From NCBI GenBank assembly GCA_964405405.1, contig CAYONT010000030.1:1-24693 (forward strand): a stretch of DNA of 24,693 nt. The letters are read 5' to 3'. Source of the stretch: CAMCYM01 sp964405405. GTDB taxonomy: Bacteria; Bacteroidota; Bacteroidia; Flavobacteriales_D; Sanyastnellaceae. Both the position numbers and the translations under genes were made by a program. The notes below the pieces were generated by a model that saw only the letters and a program-made list of their open reading frames with translations, ran no database searches and was not told the origin of the DNA. Positions within the stretch are counted from its first letter, which is position 1. Every line of letters begins with the position of its first letter. Shown here piece by piece: positions 1-7,269 of the stretch.

Positions 1-29
1 CCATTCACATTCCAAGTGATGATTCTCAT
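1..29 (-). CDS. xth: Exodeoxyribonuclease III, N-terminal fragment (runs off left edge)
   Basis: Read on the minus strand from the ATG at 29-27, the window edge encodes MRIITWNVNG, the characteristic first beta strand of exonuclease III/AP endonucleases (family start M-K/R-I-I-x-W/Y-N-V-N-G-I-R). In this family the Asn of WNVNG helps bind the catalytic metal. Only ten residues are visible; the rest lies left of position 1. It follows the arginyltransferase-like gene on the same strand after an 11-bp gap, so it is probably the last visible gene of the nfeD-SPFH-transferase run. The known role is 3'-5' exonuclease and abasic-site endonuclease in base excision repair. The identification rests on ten residues, but the motif is distinctive. 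Confidence 0.78.
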
Positions 30-40
30 GTTCAATAATT

Positions 41-1117
41 TCAGTAATAGGGACCCGGCGATTCGGGATGGTTGATGGAACGCATGACTTTTCTTGCATA
101 GTCGGCGAGTGCATCCGCATCTGAAAAACGGAACAATCGAGAGGTGTAGAAGTACATGGATGGGCCCATGGAAAGTTCTTTCCACCGTTCCTTGAGTAGC
201 TCGTCTTCAATGGGATAGGCCAAATCCTCCACTTCTGCCAAGACATACCTCAGTTCAACGGGATGGAATCCGGCAATCCAGGGTTTGCCTGGTTCTCCCC
301 CGAGTTCAAAGAAGATAGGCAAGTCCAGAAAGGATTGAGGCTCTTTCACAAATGCGAGGGAGAAATAGGGATACATGTGGCGTTCGACGGGGAAAAGATG
401 CATTTTCAAGGCTTGTGCAAGACGAGTCGATGCTTCTCTAACCTCGTAGGCGATGGTATCCTCGCTGTTGAACGATTTCATTTCGACCCATCGGCCCCGG
501 GCATTCCGGTATCGCATGGGTCCGAGTAGCAATTTGTAGTCAAAGAGGCTCGGTTGGTCCAGAATGTATCCGGGATACACCCAACGCAGTCCATTTTCTT
601 GCGCCCAAAGTGCTTCCTCAATGAGGGAGAATCGCCCCAAACTCCAACGCGCATAGTCCTGGTGATAAACTGCCAACAGGGAAGCCAATGAGGTGCTGGC
701 ACAATCAAACAGGCTGAAGCCCACCAATTGAGTTCCATCGTAAACAGCAACTTCGCGGGTGTCGGTTGCCAGTTGGGGGTTGCCTTCAATCAAGAAGGAC
801 TCCAGATCGGGATGAATAAACCCCTTGAACCGCCCTTTGAAAGCTTGGTAAAGGTTCTCATGTTCTTCATCCCAGACAAATGGCTGAATTCTGACTTGAA
901 AGTGCGTACGCACCCGCCGCAACAGCTTTCTTTGGGACTTGCTGGGAACAAACTCCTTCAGGTCCAGTCGAATGTTCACAGGCGTCCAAACCTCCCCCTC
1001 TACGCAAATCAGGTCGGTGCGAAAAAGCATGCCACCGCTGCGGAAGTATCCTTGGGACAACAAACGGTCATAGCGGACCTTGCTCAGGGTGGGACTCTCC
1101 ACAAGATCCAAAAACAT
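41..1117 (-). CDS. Arginyltransferase (ATE/Bpt)-like protein lacking the N-terminal cysteine cluster
   Basis: The 358-residue protein carries both halves of the arginyl/leucyl-tRNA-protein transferase family, which adds Arg or Leu to N-termini to make ClpS-ClpAP degrons. The N-domain is recognisable in YDRLLSQGYFRSG (residues 16-28) and FVPSKSQRK (56-64). The GNAT-like C-domain shows YHQDYARWSLGRFS (151-164), WAQENGLRWVYPGY (171-184) and FDYK (192-195). Canonical ATE/Bpt proteins have a CxxC-type cysteine set just before the F-x-PSxSQR motif; here that region has only Cys38. About 150 residues after the core have no obvious domain. The ATG at 1117 is the only start, because an in-frame stop lies at 1136-1138. 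It follows the SPFH gene by 22 bp. A clpS gene lies 6 kb away. The substrate is unproven, and a GNAT-like paralogue with another role is possible. Confidence 0.72.
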   Translation of the reverse strand: MFLDLVESPTLSKVRYDRLLSQGYFRSGGMLFRTDLICVEGEVWTPVNIRLDLKEFVPSKSQRKLLRRVRTHFQVRIQPFVWDEEHENLYQAFKGRFKGFIHPDLESFLIEGNPQLATDTREVAVYDGTQLVGFSLFDCASTSLASLLAVYHQDYARWSLGRFSLIEEALWAQENGLRWVYPGYILDQPSLFDYKLLLGPMRYRNARGRWVEMKSFNSEDTIAYEVREASTRLAQALKMHLFPVERHMYPYFSLAFVKEPQSFLDLPIFFELGGEPGKPWIAGFHPVELRYVLAEVEDLAYPIEDELLKERWKELSMGPSMYFYTSRLFRFSDADALADYARKVMRSINHPESPGPYY

Positions 1118-1139
1118 GCAGCTCAGCTTTTGAGATCAA

Positions 1140-2135
1140 TCAGCGCTTTCCAGCTTCCAAAATCTCCTTCAATCCTCCAACACTAGACATCAGGCCAGAG
1201 GCCTCATAGGGCATGAAAACCGTTTTTGAACCCGTTCCACCATCCCGCAAAACCTGTTCCAAGGTATCGATGTATCGGATGGCAATGAGGTATTGGGTTG
1301 GGTCCGCTTTTGTGTGCTCCACGGCTTGGGCAATGCGGCGGATGGCTTCAGCTTCGGCTTCCGCCACCACCAACCTAGCCTGAGCTTCCCCTTGGGCTTT
1401 GAGAATCATGGCTTGTTTGGCCCCTTCTGCTTCGTTGATGTCGGCTCCTTTTTTTCCTTCTGCCTCCAAGATTGCAGCACTTTTCGTTCCCTCCGCTTCG
1501 ATGATCTGTGCGCGACGGGTGCGTTCGGCCCGCATCTGCTTTTCCATCGCCTCTCGGATGTCAATTGGTGGGTTGATATCCTGCAGTTCCACTCGGTTGA
1601 TTTTCACGCCCCATTTGTTCGTGGCCTCATCCAAGATGGCCCGTAATTTCATGTTGATGGTATCCCGGGAGGTAAGGCATTCATCCAACTCCAATTCACC
1701 GATTACATTCCGAAGGGTGGTTTGGGTCAATTTCTCAATGGCATTCGGAAGGTTGTTGATCTCATAGACCGACTTCACAGGATCCACCACCTGAAAGTAA
1801 ATCAACGCATTGATTTCCGTCACCACGTTGTCTTTGGTGATTACGCCTTGCTTGGGGAAATCAAAAACCGTTTCTCTCAGGTCGATTCGGTCCCGCATCT
1901 TATACTGCGTAATGCGCCGTCCGTTGGGATCGTCCAAAGTCACACGCCAAGCCACGCTTCTGGGTTTGTCCACAACAGGAATGATGATATTGATGCCTGC
2001 ATCGAGGGTGCTGTGGTATTTGCCGAGCCGCTCGATGACCATCGATTCACTTTGCTGAACGATGCGAATGCCCTTGGCCACGATAACCACAACCAAGGTG
2101 AGAACAATGAGAGAGAGAAATCCAGACATTTCCAT
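1140..2135 (-). CDS. SPFH/band-7 (stomatin-like) membrane protein
   Basis: This is a 331-residue stomatin/prohibitin-type scaffold, expected to be anchored in the inner membrane and to form oligomeric rings or microdomains. An N-terminal membrane helix (residues 5-22) is followed by the SPFH start IRIVQQSESMVIERLGKY (23-40), the PHB core to about residue 190 (including VELQDINPP, 182-190), then an Ala/Glu-rich coiled coil (about 195-270) with repeated EAEG units, and a hydrophobic tail. Start: ATG at 2135 gives MEMSGFLSLI, placing the membrane anchor at the N-terminus; an open frame continues upstream to 2393, but that part overlaps nfeD and reads as low-complexity nonsense. It lies downstream of nfeD with an 89-bp gap, the classic NfeD-SPFH pairing. 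The precise role (membrane organisation or protease modulation) is inferred from the family. Confidence 0.9.
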   Translation of the reverse strand: MEMSGFLSLIVLTLVVVIVAKGIRIVQQSESMVIERLGKYHSTLDAGINIIIPVVDKPRSVAWRVTLDDPNGRRITQYKMRDRIDLRETVFDFPKQGVITKDNVVTEINALIYFQVVDPVKSVYEINNLPNAIEKLTQTTLRNVIGELELDECLTSRDTINMKLRAILDEATNKWGVKINRVELQDINPPIDIREAMEKQMRAERTRRAQIIEAEGTKSAAILEAEGKKGADINEAEGAKQAMILKAQGEAQARLVVAEAEAEAIRRIAQAVEHTKADPTQYLIAIRYIDTLEQVLRDGGTGSKTVFMPYEASGLMSSVGGLKEILEAGKR

Positions 2136-2156
2136 GATGGGGGAAGGTTTTTTGTT

Positions 2157-2191
2157 CGGCTTCGCCGCGAGATGTGCGGCTTCGCCGCGAG
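2157..2191. repeat. Two 15-bp direct repeats at 20-bp period, each a small hairpin
   Basis: CGGCTTCGCCGCGAG occurs at 2157-2171 and again, identically, at 2177-2191. Each copy contains the self-complementary CGGC-TTC-GCCG, and the second can also pair as CGGCT...AGCCG. They lie in the leader between nfeD and the SPFH start codon, so the SPFH message may carry one or two GC-rich stem-loops about 20-55 nt ahead of its ATG. No T-tract follows on either strand, so it does not look like an intrinsic terminator. It may be a dispersed genomic repeat or a processing or translation-control element. Confidence 0.6.
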
Positions 2192-2224
2192 CCGAGGGTT
2201 TGAGCGTGGGAGTGGATTGTGGAA

Positions 2225-2710
2225 TTAGGAATGGATTCCAGGTTGTTGGGTTGGAGGGACGGAAAGTTCGGAGACGATCAACGTGGCACTGTCCACCCGG
2301 AGAACCCGAACTTTTTCCCCCAAAACGGGCAGGGGGGAGTTGGGGTCCACAGGCGCCCAAAGCGCCCGCCAATCGTCCCCATCGATGCGACATCGCCCCA
2401 ACGAGGTGGAAGCATCAAAAGGTGATGAAACCTGGACTGTCGCCCCAACGAGTCCTTGGGCATTTGTGGCCAAACCTTCCCCTCCAAACCAACGCTTCAG
2501 GGCCAACGGACGCAAAAAGAAGTATGAGCTCAAACCTGAAAAGGCAGCCGTGATCAGCTGCCACTCCAACGATGCGGCCAGCGCCGCGGCCAAGGCACCC
2601 CCCAAGGCAGCGACCCCCACGCATGCCGCAATCATGCCAGAGACCAGAATTTCCAGGATCCATAGGGCCAAGGCGAGCAAAACCCAAAGTTGCCAAGCAG
2701 TCCATTCCAT
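2225..2710 (-). CDS. NfeD-family membrane protein
   Basis: This is a 161-residue short NfeD protein (without the ClpP-like protease domain of long forms). Two to three N-terminal membrane helices (about residues 5-26, 28-47, 50-66) are followed by a soluble region (about 82-150) matching the NfeD OB fold, with GLVGATVQVSSPF (86-98), GRCRIDGDDWRA (105-116) and GEKVRVLRVDSATLIV (131-146). In this family the OB domain interacts with SPFH proteins in the same operon, and an SPFH gene follows directly here. The ATG at 2710 is four bases downstream of a TAACTTGG box, consistent with a transcription unit starting here. Confidence in the family is high; its physiological role is inferred from the pairing. 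Confidence 0.87.
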   Translation of the reverse strand: MEWTAWQLWVLLALALWILEILVSGMIAACVGVAALGGALAAALAASLEWQLITAAFSGLSSYFFLRPLALKRWFGGEGLATNAQGLVGATVQVSSPFDASTSLGRCRIDGDDWRALWAPVDPNSPLPVLGEKVRVLRVDSATLIVSELSVPPTQQPGIHS

Positions 2711-2714
2711 GCCC

Positions 2715-2722
2715 CCAAGTTA
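2715..2722 (-). promoter_or_regulatory. Putative Bacteroidota -7 box before nfeD
   Basis: On the minus strand TAACTTGG fits TAnnTTnG and ends exactly 4 bp before the nfeD ATG. It overlaps by one base a perfect 12-bp palindrome, AGCCCATGGGCT (2722-2733), that fills most of the 35-bp gap after the secreted-protein gene. No clear TTG -33 element is visible. The spacing suggests a leaderless or nearly leaderless transcript. Confidence 0.4.
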
Positions 2723-2745
2723 GCCCATGGGCTTTCAGTTGGGTC

Positions 2746-5541
2746 TCAATTCACAACGATCCTGTGCCGAATTTCACAACTGTTTGGGAATGGGGCTTGG
2801 GTGCAACAGAGGCAGTAGGTACCAGCGGCAATGGACTGCACGTCCATTTGGATTTTGTTGTCTTGCGGCAAGGGAGCAACGACAGTGGTGCCAGTAAGCG
2901 ATAACAAGGAGCAAGTCACCGGTTGGGGAGCGTCAATTTGTAGGATTTCTGTTGCGGGGTTGGGCCAGATGGATAAAACCGATGGTTTCAAAGGGCGCTG
3001 GGGTGCCGTGCTTGTGGGAAAGACTTCTTCATGGGGTGAAAAGGTCAACCCCGACTCATTCCACTGAAATGACAATGAAGCCATGCAGCCATTTGCATCC
3101 TCTACCTCCATCAGATAATGGCCCCAAGATGGGCTGAACAAAGGTCCGCCATTCCAACCGGGAAGCAGGTAGAGGGGTTCGGGCAGGGGCGGGTCAAAAG
3201 GGTGGAAATAGCAGCGCCAATTGTATTCAGGAAGACCACCATCAGCCCAAGGGACGAGCGCGGTACCCTCCGGGCTGGGCGCGACAGAGAGGCCCACCTC
3301 CAAGGCCGCAAACAACTCGACCTGCTGTGACTGAGGATGGAAGCAGCCGTTTGCATCCATCCAGGTGCCTGACCAATTCGGTTGAGAAGTGCCAATGGCC
3401 AAACCGGATGCAGGACAGGGCACGGTGATGCCGTCCCAATGGAGCTGGTAGGGTGGGGTGCCGCCTGAGGGGGTGGCCCATGCCAGCGCCGAGTCCCCGG
3501 AGCAGTCTGGGGACCAGGGGGACCAGGATACCTCAAGCGGGGCCGGTTCCGAAAGGGTGACCCCTGCAGTCCCCGGACACCCCTGCGCCGTCATCCACTG
3601 CACCCAGAGGCTGCTGGCAGGCAGGCCGGTCAGCGGGGAGACCCCATTCCAAGGGACGCCATTCACGAAAAAGCTCCAGCCCGTGAGTAGGGAAGGGGCA
3701 ACGGGGGACCCCGACTGGACGAACGACCCTTGCCACGTGCCATCTGAGGCTCCTGCGCAACTGGGGGACGTGGGCGTCGAGACCAACGATGCCGGCGGAT
3801 AGGCGGCGACTGCGTGGGTGGCGGGGAAAGGAACCCCGTTGACTACCCAGTGAAAGCCCACGGTCCCCGGGCCCTGCAAGGGGTAGGTGGTACCGGTGCT
3901 CCCGTTGGGCCACAGGATTCCTACCCCTGGAGCCAGTTGCGCCGTGAGCGTACCCGCGGCCCCCGGGCAAAGCCCTTGCGGCCCCGTCACGCCCACCTGG
4001 GCGATCCAAGTGGCTCCCTCCGTTACCACCACCGTACCATCCATCGGCGGGTCCAGCACCACGTCTACCACCCCGCTGGGCCAAATGACCCGGATGGAAT
4101 CGATTCCGGTTGCGGGCCCGAGGCCCACGTGGTGCTTGCGTGCTGTTTGGCCTAAAAAGTCCTGACCACAGAACGTATACGCACGGTAGGGCGAAGCGGG
4201 ATGGTCCCAGAAAACTTCAATCCAAGCCCCGATGCCCATCGAATTCGAAACCACCCCAACCGGCTCAATCTTGACCCAATGGTGTTCCGGCAAAAGCGGT
4301 TCATGCATGTTGCGCCAGAGCCTCAGCTTGTGATTTCCGACATTGTGGACGGCCAAATCCGGCCACCCATTCCCATCCCAGTCCCCCTGCACGACCACAT
4401 GTGCATTGGTGAAATCCGGTGCAAAAACACTGTCCGGCGCCCACTCCATCACATATCCCCCCGCCGCACCGCTGTTGATGAAGAGGGGATTCTCTTGGAA
4501 CGGATTGCCCAAGTCATGTTCTGCGATGAACAAATCTCGGTCCCCATCGTTGTCGAAGTCAAACCAGCAACCGCCCCACATGTACCGGTCGTGCAGCTGG
4601 GTGCCGAAGTGCTCGGTGGTGATGTTCTGGGCGGTGGCACCCGGAATCAACGAGTAGACTTCGTTTTCCAATCCCTGTCCATTGACCGTGTTGGTGATCA
4701 GGACGTCACGCAATCCATCTGCATTGAAGTCAGCCTCGCTCAAAGTCATCGCATCGATGAGCATGTCGAAGCCCCACGCGGCGGACGCGTCAGAAAACAC
4801 GCCATTGCCATCATTCAGATACAATGCATTGGGGAAGTGTTTGTCATTGGCAACCAACAAATCTGGGTCCAGGTCGTTGTCTACGTCCAGAAACAGGACG
4901 GCCAGCGTGAGACCAATGCCATTGGAGGTGTTGGAGTTTTCGGTTTGGTTGGAGAATTGGAAATTGCCTTCGTTGAGGAATAGCAAGTTGGTCTGCGTTG
5001 GCGTTGGATCGCCCGGCGCCACGTTCCCGGCATAAGCTCCGATGTACACATCCAGATCCCCATCGCCATCCACATCGGCCCAAGCGGCACAGGAGAGCAA
5101 ATGACCATCCACGGGCAGCCCACTTCCCCCTGTCCGTTCCATCAATTGGCCATTGAACAACCGCTCGAAAATGCGTGTGGGACCGCCATCCTGAACCACA
5201 AAGAGATCCATGTCACCGTCCTCATCCACATCGACCCACTGCACCGCCTTGGGGTTGTGGGTCATGGGAATGGACAGTTGGGGTTGCAGCTCCAAGGCCC
5301 CACCCGTGTTCCGGTAGGTTCGAATGCCGGTGCCGTTGACACCCAAGGTCAAATCATCCCAACCATCCAAGTCGTAATCGTACAACGACATGCCCGAACC
5401 ATACAACCCATTGATATTGGTCACCTCGATGCCCATCCCGGGTGCGACATTCAGAAAACCCTGCGCGCGAACCAAGGAGACAACTCCCATGAAGATCCAG
5501 GCACAACAGAGGAAAAGGAAAGGGCTCCGAAAGGATGACAT
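2746..5541 (-). CDS. Secreted FG-GAP/VCBS-repeat protein with ASPIC/UnbV domain and T9SS sorting domain
   Basis: This 931-residue protein has a signal peptide (residues 1-26, cleavage near VRAQ). It carries seven calcium-loop motifs of the FG-GAP/VCBS type, for example DYDLDGWDD (55-63), DVDEDGDMD (104-112), DVDGDGDLD (156-164), DVDNDLDPD (219-227), DFNADGLRD (271-279), DFDNDGDRD (328-336) and DWDGNGWPD (387-395), suggesting a Ca-stabilised beta-propeller. An ASPIC/UnbV-like segment follows (about 432-498, with GLGPATGIDSIRVIWPSG). Residues 510-840 are Pro/Gly/Ser/Trp-rich Ig/SprB-like sequence with scattered cysteines. The C-terminus (855-931) is a T9SS type A-like domain: SIWPNPATEILQID, then SIAAGTYCLCC and a basic end. 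It is therefore expected to be exported by Sec and then T9SS and attached at or released from the cell surface. Ligand and function are unknown; adhesion is a reasonable guess. The gene stands alone between nfeD and coaE. Confidence 0.9.
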   Translation of the reverse strand: MSSFRSPFLFLCCAWIFMGVVSLVRAQGFLNVAPGMGIEVTNINGLYGSGMSLYDYDLDGWDDLTLGVNGTGIRTYRNTGGALELQPQLSIPMTHNPKAVQWVDVDEDGDMDLFVVQDGGPTRIFERLFNGQLMERTGGSGLPVDGHLLSCAAWADVDGDGDLDVYIGAYAGNVAPGDPTPTQTNLLFLNEGNFQFSNQTENSNTSNGIGLTLAVLFLDVDNDLDPDLLVANDKHFPNALYLNDGNGVFSDASAAWGFDMLIDAMTLSEADFNADGLRDVLITNTVNGQGLENEVYSLIPGATAQNITTEHFGTQLHDRYMWGGCWFDFDNDGDRDLFIAEHDLGNPFQENPLFINSGAAGGYVMEWAPDSVFAPDFTNAHVVVQGDWDGNGWPDLAVHNVGNHKLRLWRNMHEPLLPEHHWVKIEPVGVVSNSMGIGAWIEVFWDHPASPYRAYTFCGQDFLGQTARKHHVGLGPATGIDSIRVIWPSGVVDVVLDPPMDGTVVVTEGATWIAQVGVTGPQGLCPGAAGTLTAQLAPGVGILWPNGSTGTTYPLQGPGTVGFHWVVNGVPFPATHAVAAYPPASLVSTPTSPSCAGASDGTWQGSFVQSGSPVAPSLLTGWSFFVNGVPWNGVSPLTGLPASSLWVQWMTAQGCPGTAGVTLSEPAPLEVSWSPWSPDCSGDSALAWATPSGGTPPYQLHWDGITVPCPASGLAIGTSQPNWSGTWMDANGCFHPQSQQVELFAALEVGLSVAPSPEGTALVPWADGGLPEYNWRCYFHPFDPPLPEPLYLLPGWNGGPLFSPSWGHYLMEVEDANGCMASLSFQWNESGLTFSPHEEVFPTSTAPQRPLKPSVLSIWPNPATEILQIDAPQPVTCSLLSLTGTTVVAPLPQDNKIQMDVQSIAAGTYCLCCTQAPFPNSCEIRHRIVVN

Positions 5542-5545
5542 GATC

Positions 5546-5567
5546 CGGCGATGGTTCGCCGAAAAGA
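5546..5567 (-). promoter_or_regulatory. Leader hairpin and possible -7 box upstream of the secreted FG-GAP gene
   Basis: In the 38-bp gap between coaE and the FG-GAP gene the minus strand reads TCTTTTCG (5567-5560; one mismatch to TAnnTTcG). A perfect 6-bp stem with a 4-nt loop, CGGCGA-ACCA-TCGCCG (5561-5546), overlaps the box by two bases and ends four bases before the ATG at 5541. There is no T-tract, so it is not a convincing coaE terminator. It could limit translation initiation or be incidental. Confidence 0.3.
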
Positions 5568-5579
5568 CGAAGCTGGGTC

Positions 5580-6245
5580 TCAGGGGTTGCCTGTCCAGGC
5601 AGCGTGCAAAGTCTCCACTTGCTCAATGAGCCAATGGTTGGGGCCGTTTTCGATGACAGCATGGATCCAAGGCCGTTTTTTTTCATCGTCCCACTGCTGA
5701 CGCATCCGATCGGCGGCTTGATCAGCGGTCATGCCACCGCGGTCCACCGCCCGCTGGATGCGCAATGCTTCTGGGGCTGTGACGAGTACCACCGCATCAC
5801 AATCCCGGTGAAATCCGGATTCGATGAGGATGGCAGACTCCCGGAGCACCATGCGGGGAGCGGGGGACCTGGCCGTTTGCGACTGCAACCAGACTTCGAA
5901 CCCGGCCCGAACGCGTGGGTGCACCCAGCCATTCAATCGCGCAAGCGCTTCCGCATCCTGAAAGACCCAAGCCCCGAGCTGACGCCGATTGACATCCACA
6001 TGATCCCCCTGGGCATTCCATTGCAGCACCTCCCTCCCCCAGGTCGCGAGCAACAGCTCCCGGAGTTCCCGGTCCTGTCGGTACAAAACAGCACCCGCCT
6101 GGTCTGCATCCCATCTGGGAACGCCCAGCGTTTCCCAAATGCGCCCTACCGTCGACTTGCCACTTCCCAAACCACCGGTCAAACCGATGATCCGGGGCCG
6201 CCCACCCGAGGCGGCCTGGGGAGAAATTGTGGGCAAATCAAGCAT
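5580..6245 (-). CDS. coaE: Dephospho-CoA kinase
   Basis: This 221-residue enzyme phosphorylates the 3' hydroxyl of dephospho-CoA with ATP, the last step of coenzyme A synthesis, in the cytoplasm. The P-loop is GLTGGLGSGKST (residues 21-32), followed by the DAD substrate-site motif (46-48, WDADQAG), a family-typical HPRVR segment, and a lid or C-terminal helix region with QRAVDRGGMTADQAADR. Length matches the family (about 200-220). The ATG at 6245 is chosen because it leaves a short N-terminus before the P-loop and a compact 43-bp divergent promoter with rpe. The frame stays open to 6491, but that would overlap rpe antisense and extend the protein implausibly. The gene ends 38 bp before the secreted FG-GAP gene. 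Confidence 0.94.
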   Translation of the reverse strand: MLDLPTISPQAASGGRPRIIGLTGGLGSGKSTVGRIWETLGVPRWDADQAGAVLYRQDRELRELLLATWGREVLQWNAQGDHVDVNRRQLGAWVFQDAEALARLNGWVHPRVRAGFEVWLQSQTARSPAPRMVLRESAILIESGFHRDCDAVVLVTAPEALRIQRAVDRGGMTADQAADRMRQQWDDEKKRPWIHAVIENGPNHWLIEQVETLHAAWTGNP

Positions 6246-6288
6246 GACACAAAGTTGCGGAATTCCGTACAATCCCTTCCTTTGTACC
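6246..6288. promoter_or_regulatory. Divergent coaE/rpe promoter region with a central palindrome
   Basis: The 43-bp gap is nearly mirror-symmetric. Toward rpe, TTCCTTTG (6277-6284) is followed by four bases and the ATG at 6289. Toward coaE, CAACTTTG (6257-6250, minus strand) is followed by four bases and the ATG at 6245. Each has one mismatch to the Bacteroidota -7 box TAnnTTTG. A perfect palindrome CGGAATTCCG (6258-6267) lies directly beside the coaE box. This suggests two face-to-face leaderless promoters, possibly sharing an operator. The -33 elements are not clear. Confidence 0.45.
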
Positions 6289-6939
6289 ATGGCTGTTTTG
6301 CTTGCCCCCTCCTTACTCGCCGCGGACTTTGCGAACCTGCAGCGCGACATTGAACGAATCAATGCGTCGGATGCCGATTGGTTCCACCTCGACATCATGG
6401 ACGGGGTCTTCGTGCCGAACATCAGCTTCGGAATGCCCGTCATGGCGGCCATGGCCCGCCACGCCCGCAAGCCCTTGGATGTCCACCTCATGATCGTGGA
6501 TCCGGACCGTTACATCCAGACCTTTGCCGACTTGGGTGCGCACGTCCTGACCGTTCACTGGGAAGCTTGCAACCACCTGCACCGGACCTTGCAAGCCATT
6601 CGGGCGGCGGGGATGCAGGCCGGGGTAGCGCTCAATCCCCACACAGCGCCCGAAGTTTTGACGGATGTGATGGACAGCATTGATTTGGTATGCCTGATGT
6701 CTGTGAATCCAGGTTTTGGAGGCCAAACCTTCATCCCCCGAACCCTCGACAAAACCCGTCGAACCCGGGCTCTCTTTCAGTCAGCCGGCTTACATCCCCA
6801 CATTGAAATCGATGGGGGCGTCGGCGTTCAGAATGCCCGAGAACTGGAGGCGGCCGGGGCCACCGTGCTCGTTGCTGGCTCCTCCACCTTCAATGCAACC
6901 GACCCCCATGCGGCCATCCGCGACATGCGGGGCCACTGA
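6289..6939 (+). CDS. rpe: Ribulose-phosphate 3-epimerase
   Basis: This 216-residue TIM-barrel enzyme interconverts ribulose 5-phosphate and xylulose 5-phosphate in the pentose phosphate pathway. Diagnostic motifs are present: APSLLAAD (residues 6-13), the metal/catalytic HLDIMDGVFVPNISFG (33-48, with His33 and Asp35), VHLMI (65-69, His66), MSVNPGFGGQTFIP (137-150), and IDGGV (174-178, Asp175) followed by VAGSSTF in the phosphate-binding end. Length is typical. The ATG at 6289 places APS at the usual position and is four bases from a promoter-like box. The open frame reaches 6139, but that stretch is antisense to coaE and carries no family sequence. It converges on clpS with only 2 bp between the stop codons, leaving no room for a dedicated terminator. 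Confidence 0.96.
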   Translation: MAVLLAPSLLAADFANLQRDIERINASDADWFHLDIMDGVFVPNISFGMPVMAAMARHARKPLDVHLMIVDPDRYIQTFADLGAHVLTVHWEACNHLHRTLQAIRAAGMQAGVALNPHTAPEVLTDVMDSIDLVCLMSVNPGFGGQTFIPRTLDKTRRTRALFQSAGLHPHIEIDGGVGVQNARELEAAGATVLVAGSSTFNATDPHAAIRDMRGH

Positions 6940-6941
6940 AC

Positions 6942-7247
6942 TCAGGGCTCGATTTCGGCATTGAGCATGGCCTCCAGCAACTTTGTGCAGATCGGCTCCA
7001 GCCGTTCGTAAGGGCCCGACTTCACGGTGCACTTCCCCTTGAAATGCACCAGTACGGCACATTGTTCCGCTTGGAGGGGATCGTGCCCGCAGTGAAGAAT
7101 CAATTGTTCGATGACGTGGTCAAAGGTGTTGACATCGTCGTTGTACAAAACGATGTGCCACTCCGAGTCGGTGAGCACATCCACCGACAAGTCCAGCTCG
7201 GTCTCGGTCTCGGTGGCGGCCATGCGCCAGGGCTCGTTTCGAATCAT
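6942..7247 (-). CDS. clpS: ClpS, ATP-dependent protease adaptor (N-end rule recognin)
   Basis: This 101-residue adaptor binds N-terminal degradation signals and hands substrates to the ClpA/C AAA+ unfoldase. The family signature is clear: WHIVLYNDDVNTFDHVIEQL (30-49), with the Asn-Asp pair (36-37) of the binding pocket, then AVLVHFKGKC (64-73, pocket His68) and a C-terminal helix. The N-terminal tail is acidic (ATETETELDL) and probably flexible, as in other ClpS proteins, where it is needed for delivery. Two starts are possible: ATG 7247 or ATG 7223 (MAATETE). The first is kept because a TATCTTCA box lies 22 bp upstream of it. An arginyltransferase-like gene lies about 6 kb away, the enzyme class that makes ClpS substrates in other bacteria. 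Confidence 0.93.
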   Translation of the reverse strand: MIRNEPWRMAATETETELDLSVDVLTDSEWHIVLYNDDVNTFDHVIEQLILHCGHDPLQAEQCAVLVHFKGKCTVKSGPYERLEPICTKLLEAMLNAEIEP

Positions 7248-7269
7248 GCTAGGCCAAACTTTGCAAGAG

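Noticed and set aside
2136..2393. N-terminal extension of the SPFH protein
   Set aside because: The 86 extra residues overlap the 3' end of nfeD in another frame, include the repeat hairpins, and would place the membrane anchor internally; ATG 2135 fits the family.
3533..4084. 183-residue minus-strand frame within the FG-GAP gene
   Set aside because: It is an alternative frame of a Pro/Gly-rich coding stretch, giving Gly/Arg-rich low-complexity sequence with no family resemblance.
4201..4983. 260-residue plus-strand open frame inside the FG-GAP gene
   Set aside because: It is antisense to a protein with clear domains and repeats, has no recognisable motif, and its composition reflects the complement of Asp/Gly-rich codons.
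6246..6491. N-terminal extension of CoaE
   Set aside because: It is antisense to rpe and unrelated to dephospho-CoA kinase; the family starts shortly before the P-loop.
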